40,702 bases of DNA from Acidimicrobiaceae bacterium (GTDB lineage Bacteria > Actinomycetota > Acidimicrobiia > Acidimicrobiales > RAAP-2), in NCBI GenBank assembly GCA_003136495.1, contig PLER01000030.1:7780-48481 (forward strand), written 5' to 3'. Numbering within the stretch: position 1 is the first letter of the stretch; every line of letters starts with the position of its first letter. Shown here piece after piece: positions 35,620 to 40,702 of this stretch. A model generated the notes under the pieces. The model did no database searches and had not been told where the DNA came from. It saw only the letters and a program-made list of their open reading frames with translations. A program made the translations under genes and the position numbers.

Positions 35620-36918
35620 GTGCAGTTAGCCACCACCAAGAACGTGATTTCCCTCTGGCCCCCCTTCGCGCTGTACCTGGCGATCGCGGGGGTGCTCATC
35701 CTCGGCGTACTCCTCGGCGTCGCGATCTATCGCGGGCGGGGTCATCGGGCCATCGCCCAACGGCTCACCGCCCTCTCCTCGCGACTGGCCGTCGAGCCCC
35801 ACCACGACGACGGCAAGGTTGAATCGGCGCTGGCGTACTTGGAAGAGGTGACCGGCGACGCGCACAACGCCGTCTCCGAATCCAGCGCGGAGACGGTGCG
35901 GTTGCGCCGCTCCCTCGATACGTTGCCGCTCGGCCTGGTGCTCTGTGACGAGTTGGGTGGGGTCATCTTTCGTAACACGCAGGCCGAGAACCTCATGGCC
36001 AGTCGCTACGGCGACGCCATCGCGGCCCAAGCGGTGACCGACGTGCTGGCCGAAGGGTGGGCCTCCGGCGTGGCCGAGCGCACGATCGACATCTACGGCC
36101 CACCGCGCCGCACGCTGACGATTCGCGCGACGGTGATCGACGACGGTCGTCGTTCGTTGGGCGTGCTCGCGGTCATTGAGGACGTCTCGGAGCGTCGCCG
36201 CCTGGAGGACATCCGCCGCGACTTCATCGCGAACGTGAGCCACGAACTCAAGACGCCGATGGGCGCGCTGGGCCTCCTCGCCGAGACGCTCCAGTTCGAG
36301 AGCGACCCCGACGTCGCTCAGCGTCTCGCCTCGCGCATCAACTCCGAGGCCTTCCGCGTGAACCGCATCATCGAGGACCTGCTCGATCTCTCGCGCATCG
36401 AGGGCGAGGGCTCACCGAGTCGCGAACCTGTGTCGGTCTCGTTGATCGTCGCCGACGCGATCGAGCGTATTCGCACCGCCGCCGAACAGCACGAGGTCAA
36501 GATCACCTTCGACGAGCCCGAGACCAATCAGGTGGTCTTCGGCGACCGCCGCCAACTCACTTCGGCGCTGCACGCACTCTTGGAGAACGCCGTGGTCTAC
36601 TCACCCCAAGACGGCACCGTCGAGATCACCATCACCCGGATCGACGCGCACCTCAGCGACCTGGGCGAGGCCGTGGGGCCGAGCGTCCACGTGGAGATCC
36701 GCGACCACGGCGTGGGCATACCCGCGAAGGACATCGAGCGAATCTTCGAACGGTTCTACCGGGTGGACCCGGGTCGAGCCCGAGAAACCGGCGGGACCGG
36801 ACTGGGGCTGAGCATCGTTCGTCACGTGGCCCAGAACCACGGCGGCGCCGTTCTCGTCGACTCCCGCGAGGGCGAAGGCTCAACCTTCACGTTAGAGCTC
36901 CCGCTTAATCAGCAATGA
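35620..36918 (+). CDS. senX3: Sensor histidine kinase, SenX3-like
   Basis: PAS-like region, RRDFIANVSHELKTPMGALGLLAETL (H-box), N/G1/G2 boxes ALLENAVVYS, RDHGVGIP, RETGGTGLGLSIV; immediately followed by OmpR-type regulator. Confidence 0.85.
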   Translation: MQLATTKNVISLWPPFALYLAIAGVLILGVLLGVAIYRGRGHRAIAQRLTALSSRLAVEPHHDDGKVESALAYLEEVTGDAHNAVSESSAETVRLRRSLDTLPLGLVLCDELGGVIFRNTQAENLMASRYGDAIAAQAVTDVLAEGWASGVAERTIDIYGPPRRTLTIRATVIDDGRRSLGVLAVIEDVSERRRLEDIRRDFIANVSHELKTPMGALGLLAETLQFESDPDVAQRLASRINSEAFRVNRIIEDLLDLSRIEGEGSPSREPVSVSLIVADAIERIRTAAEQHEVKITFDEPETNQVVFGDRRQLTSALHALLENAVVYSPQDGTVEITITRIDAHLSDLGEAVGPSVHVEIRDHGVGIPAKDIERIFERFYRVDPGRARETGGTGLGLSIVRHVAQNHGGAVLVDSREGEGSTFTLELPLNQQ

Positions 36919-37634
36919 CGAAGAAGCAATCGAGCGATCAGCGCGTCAGCGTGCTCGTCGTCGAGGACGAGGAGTCCTTCGTCGACGCGTTGACCGTCGG
37001 CCTCGGTCGCGAGGGGTTCGACGTCACCATCGCTCGCGACGGCCAGTTGGCCATGACGTCCTTCGCCGAGGGACACTTCGACGTCGTCCTGCTCGACCTG
37101 ATGCTGCCCAAGGTGTCCGGGCTGGACGTCTGTCGGGCCATTCGTAGCCAGAGCAGCGTGCCCATCATCGTCGTGAGCGCCAAGGGCGAAGAAGTCGACA
37201 TGGTCTTGATGCTGGAGATCGGTGCGGACGACTACGTCACCAAGCCCTACCGCCTGCGTGAGCTCGTCGCGCGTATTCGCGCGGTGCTGCGTCGACGCCA
37301 CGACTTCGACGAACTCGCCTCGGACGAGCTGATCACGCTCGGCAACATCCGCATGGACATCGACGCGCGTCGGCTCTACGTGAACGACGAGGAGATCAAA
37401 CTCCGCAAGAAGGAGTTCGCGCTCCTCCGGCTGTTGTTAGAGAATCCCGGACGAGTGCTGACCCGCGAAGTACTGATCGACCGCGTCTGGGGCAGCGACT
37501 ACGTCGGGGACACCAAGACGCTCGACGTGCACATCAAGCGACTGCGCACCTTGATCGAGGACGAGCCCAAGAACCCCACCCACATCACCACCGTGCGCGG
37601 CGTCGGGTACCGCTACGAGGTCGTCAAGGGCTGA
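36915..37634 (+). CDS. regX3: OmpR-family response regulator, RegX3-like
   Basis: VLVVEDEESFVDALTVGLGREGFDV...LLDLMLPKVSGLDVCRAIR...ADDYVTKPY; wHTH REVLIDRVWGSDYVGDTKTLDVHIKRLRTLIE. ATGA overlap with kinase. Confidence 0.88.
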   Translation: MTKKQSSDQRVSVLVVEDEESFVDALTVGLGREGFDVTIARDGQLAMTSFAEGHFDVVLLDLMLPKVSGLDVCRAIRSQSSVPIIVVSAKGEEVDMVLMLEIGADDYVTKPYRLRELVARIRAVLRRRHDFDELASDELITLGNIRMDIDARRLYVNDEEIKLRKKEFALLRLLLENPGRVLTREVLIDRVWGSDYVGDTKTLDVHIKRLRTLIEDEPKNPTHITTVRGVGYRYEVVKG

Positions 37635-37639
37635 GGACC

Positions 37640-38935
37640 TCAGCGAATTGTCGCGTCGCCGCCCATGTAGGGCGCGAGCACCTCGGGCAGGACGACCGTT
37701 CCATCTTCTTGGCGATAGGTCTCGAGTAACGCAGCCCACACCCGCGCCCACCCGAGGGCGGAGCCGTTGACGGTATTGACGAGCGCGGTCGTGCCGTCGG
37801 CGCGGCGGTAGCGCACGTTCGCTCGACGCGCCTGGAAGTCGCGGAACCAACTCACCGAGGAGACCTCGAGCCAGCGGTCGACGCCGGGACTGAAGACCTC
37901 GAGGTCAATCGTGTAGGCCGAGGCCGTGCCGAGGTCGCCCGCGCAGAGCAAGAGGAGCCGGTACGTGAGCCCGAGGGCTCGCAATACGCCTTCGGCGCGA
38001 GTGAGGACGTCGTTGAAGGCCTCTTCGGACTGTTCGGGCGTGCAGTAGGCGAAGAGTTCGACCTTTTCGAACTCGTGCACGCGCAACACGCCGCGGGTGT
38101 CCTTGCCCGCGGAGCCCGCTTCGCGGCGAAAGCACTGCGTCTGGGCGGTCAGACGCAACGGCAACGCGGACTCTTCGAGGATCTCGCCGCGCCGCAGTGA
38201 CGTCAAGGGCACCTCACTGGTGGGAATCGCCCAGAGCCCGTCGCGCTCGATGGCGTACATGTCGTCGGCTGATTTGGGGAGATGTCCCGTCGACATCATC
38301 GTCTCGGTCAAGGCGAACGACGGTGGGCGGATCTCCTCGTAGGCGTCGCGCTGTCGATCGAGGGAGAAGGAGCTGAGCGCTCGCAGCAACCGTGACCCAC
38401 CACCGCGATAGAGCGGGAACATCGAGCCGGCGATCTTCGCCCCCGATTCGAGGTCCAATATCCCCAACGCCAACCCGATGTCCCAGTGAGGGACCCGTTG
38501 GTGGTCAGCGAAGGTCGGGAACTCCGCGCCGTCGTCGATCCCCGGCCACCACCGGCGCATTTCGACGTTTCCGGTCTCATCGACCCCGTCGGGCACTCGC
38601 GCGTCGGGAACGTTCGGAATGAGGAGCAAGATCTCGCGCAGTCGCGCGGCGACCGCGTCAGTCGCGTCGCTGGCCGAGCGCTCCTTCTCACCCGTGGAGC
38701 GACTCGTCGCGCTGAGCGTCTCGGCGAGGTCGAGGTCGCCGCCTCGACGGGCGTCACCGACCTGGCGAGAGAGGTCCTTTACCTCCGCACGCAACCCCTC
38801 CGCCTCTTGGAGGAGACGGCGATGCTCGACGTCGAGGGCCACGATCTCGTCCACGGTCTCTCGCTCGACCCCTCGACGAGCGAGGGCCGCTTTCACCACG
38901 TCGGGCTCGCGGCGCAACTGTGCGAGGTCGATCAC
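37640..38935 (-). CDS. serS: Seryl-tRNA synthetase
   Basis: MIDLAQLRREPDVVKAALARRG coiled-coil arm, PTSEVPLTSL, TQCFRREAGSAGKDTRGVLRVHEFEKVE, NGSALGWARVWAALLETYRQEDGTVVLPEVLAPYMGG. Confidence 0.97.
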   Translation of the reverse strand: MIDLAQLRREPDVVKAALARRGVERETVDEIVALDVEHRRLLQEAEGLRAEVKDLSRQVGDARRGGDLDLAETLSATSRSTGEKERSASDATDAVAARLREILLLIPNVPDARVPDGVDETGNVEMRRWWPGIDDGAEFPTFADHQRVPHWDIGLALGILDLESGAKIAGSMFPLYRGGGSRLLRALSSFSLDRQRDAYEEIRPPSFALTETMMSTGHLPKSADDMYAIERDGLWAIPTSEVPLTSLRRGEILEESALPLRLTAQTQCFRREAGSAGKDTRGVLRVHEFEKVELFAYCTPEQSEEAFNDVLTRAEGVLRALGLTYRLLLLCAGDLGTASAYTIDLEVFSPGVDRWLEVSSVSWFRDFQARRANVRYRRADGTTALVNTVNGSALGWARVWAALLETYRQEDGTVVLPEVLAPYMGGDATIR

Positions 38936-38994
38936 GCACCCAGCCTACCGAGGCGTCTTCGCGCGCTCGAAGCGACCCGATAGGTTCGGTACTC

Positions 38995-39906
38995 GTGAGT
39001 TACGCCGTCGACGTCAACCAACTCGAGGTCGCCTTCGGTGACCTCCGGGCGGTCGAGGACGTCACGCTGCACGTCAACTACGGCGAGGTCGTCGCGCTAC
39101 TCGGGCCGAACGGTGCGGGCAAGACCACCCTCGTCGAGACGCTGCTCGGCTTTCGTGCGCCGAGCGCGGGGAGCGTGCGACTCCACGGGCTCAGCCCCAT
39201 CCGTGACCATCGCGAGGTCGTGGCGCGCACCGGGGCGCTGCTGCAACGAGGCGGGGTCTGGGCGCCGATGTCCCCGCGCGACGTACTGCGTCTGAGCGCC
39301 TCGTACTACGAGGCGCCTCGAGGGGTAGAAGAGCTCATCTCGCTCTTGGCGCTCGAGGGCTGCGCGAAGACCCCGTGGCGACGACTCAGCGGTGGCGAAC
39401 AGCAACGCACCCTGCTCGCCCTGGCGCTGCTCGGACGACCGCGCGCGCTGGTGCTCGACGAGCCGACGACGGCCGTCGACCCCGAGGGACGTCAGGTGAT
39501 CCGCGAGATCATCGCCACCGAGCGCGAACGCGGCTGCGCGGTGTTGATCACCACCCACGAACTCGCCGAGGCCGAGCGCCTCGCGGACCGACTCGTGGTG
39601 CTGCACCGTGGTCGCGTGCTCGTCCAGGGCACGCTCGACGAGCTCGCGGGTGAGCCCGAGATGATCGTCCAGACCTCGGGCCCGATCGACCCCGCCGGGC
39701 TCGCCGCGGTGCTGGCGTGTGCGGTGACCTCCGAGCACCCCTTAGAGCTGCGCTGTGCCGTCGAATCCAGCCCGGAGCGGATCGCCAAGGTCACGAACTA
39801 CCTGGCGAGTCTGGGGCTCTCGATGGTCTCGCTGCGCACGCGCGCCTCCTTAGAGGAGCGCTACCTCGAGCTACTCAGCGACGAGCGAAACGGCGTGCGC
39901 CCGTGA
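38995..39906 (+). CDS. ABC-2-type exporter ATP-binding protein
   Basis: GPNGAGKTTLVETLLGF, LSGGEQQRTLLALALLGRPRALVLDEPTTAVDPEGRQ; GTG start 38995 inferred. Confidence 0.92.
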   Translation: MSYAVDVNQLEVAFGDLRAVEDVTLHVNYGEVVALLGPNGAGKTTLVETLLGFRAPSAGSVRLHGLSPIRDHREVVARTGALLQRGGVWAPMSPRDVLRLSASYYEAPRGVEELISLLALEGCAKTPWRRLSGGEQQRTLLALALLGRPRALVLDEPTTAVDPEGRQVIREIIATERERGCAVLITTHELAEAERLADRLVVLHRGRVLVQGTLDELAGEPEMIVQTSGPIDPAGLAAVLACAVTSEHPLELRCAVESSPERIAKVTNYLASLGLSMVSLRTRASLEERYLELLSDERNGVRP

Positions 39907-40634
39907 GGGCCTGGTGGGCGCAGACCCGCGCGGAGGTGTCGATGACGATCCGTCGCGGCGAGACGCTCTTGCTCACCATTGGTATCCCGGCGATGTTGCT
40001 CGTGTTCCTCTCACTCACCCACGTCATCGCCAGCCCCGGTGGCCGTCGCGTCGACTTCATCGCCCCGGGCATCTTGGCGCTGTGCGTGCTCTCGACGTCG
40101 CTGGTGGCGCTGTCGATCGCGACCGGCTTCGAACGGTCCTCGGGGGTGCTGCGTCGCCTCTGGGTCACCCCGCTCGGTCAGCGACGGCTCATTGGCGCGA
40201 AGATCTCCGGCGTCCTCGTCACCGAGGTCATCCAAGTCGTCGTACTCTCGCTCGTCGCCCTCACCCTCACCTGGCGACCGCGCGGTGGGCCTCTGGGCGT
40301 CGGTGAGGTCGCGCTCGCGTTGGTGCTCGGCACCGCCGGTTGTGCGGGGATCGGGCTCGCCTTGGCCGGGCGCCTACGCGCCGAGGTCAACCTCGCCGCG
40401 AGCAACGGGCTCTATCTCGTGTTGTTGCTCCTCTCGGGCATCGTGGTGCCACTCTCCTCGCTTCCCTCGGCGCTTCGGCGCGTCGTCATCGCGCTGCCGT
40501 CGGGGGCGATGGCCCAAGCGCTGCACCTCGTGCTCGGCCGTGGGGTCGCACCCACGGGCGCCGACTGGCTCTCGCTCGGCCTGTGGGCGCTCGCGGCACC
40601 GTTGCTCGCGGCGCGGACCTTCCGGTTCGACTAG
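39903..40634 (+). CDS. ABC-2-type transporter permease
   Basis: About six TM segments, ATGFERSSGVLRRLWVTPLGQRRLIGAK; GTG overlaps ATPase stop (GTGA). Confidence 0.88.
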   Translation: MRAWWAQTRAEVSMTIRRGETLLLTIGIPAMLLVFLSLTHVIASPGGRRVDFIAPGILALCVLSTSLVALSIATGFERSSGVLRRLWVTPLGQRRLIGAKISGVLVTEVIQVVVLSLVALTLTWRPRGGPLGVGEVALALVLGTAGCAGIGLALAGRLRAEVNLAASNGLYLVLLLLSGIVVPLSSLPSALRRVVIALPSGAMAQALHLVLGRGVAPTGADWLSLGLWALAAPLLAARTFRFD

Positions 40635-40702
40635 GTCGCCCGCAGCGCGGCAATGCCCGCTTTGAGCTGCGCGATTGAGATCGCGCCTAAGTGGACCTCT
40701 TT
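40631..40702 (-). CDS. C-terminal end of an unidentified protein, truncated by window edge
   Basis: Open minus frame ...KEVHLGAISIAQLKAGIAALRAT* ending at TAG, sharing CTAG with the ABC permease stop. Confidence 0.4.
   Translation of the reverse strand, partial: KEVHLGAISIAQLKAGIAALRAT

Overview
High-GC chromosome segment, probably actinobacterial and possibly Acidimicrobiia-like; taxonomy is inferred from gene content only. The window looks mostly chromosomal, with some accessory insertions. Main content: (i) partial dnaX, an SRP/4.5S RNA absent from the ORF track, and tRNA-Ser(GGA). (ii) A ~10 kb segment with DUF4260, an alpha/beta hydrolase-TetR operon, Ada, and a phosphonate (2-aminoethylphosphonate-type) uptake and catabolism cluster: PhnZ-like HD protein, ABC transporter, PhnX-like HAD, TIGR03364-like FAD oxidoreductase. 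It is closed by tadA and tRNA-Ser(CGA). (iii) Aminotransferase, seven-repeat lipoprotein, aldehyde dehydrogenase, DUF2510, acyl-CoA dehydrogenase, DUF3445, tandem-TetR protein, SqdB, DUF805 plus zinc ribbon. (iv) A ~4 kb cassette between tRNA-Arg(TCG) and tRNA-Arg(ACG). (v) M20 hydrolase, ROK/polyP-glucokinase-like kinase, and a translationally coupled five-gene type IV secretion-like module (DUF6112/VirB2-like, TrbL/VirB6-like, SCO6880-like, VirB4-like ATPase, VirD4-like ATPase) with no relaxase in the window. (vi) SenX3-RegX3-like two-component system, serS, and an ABC-2 exporter. The best candidates for something undescribed are the minimal T4SS-like operon coupled to the ROK kinase, the island splitting the tadA/tRNA-Ser/SRP RNA/dnaX locus, and the habit of overlapping stop codons between convergent genes. 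All family assignments come from reading protein motifs; no database search was run.
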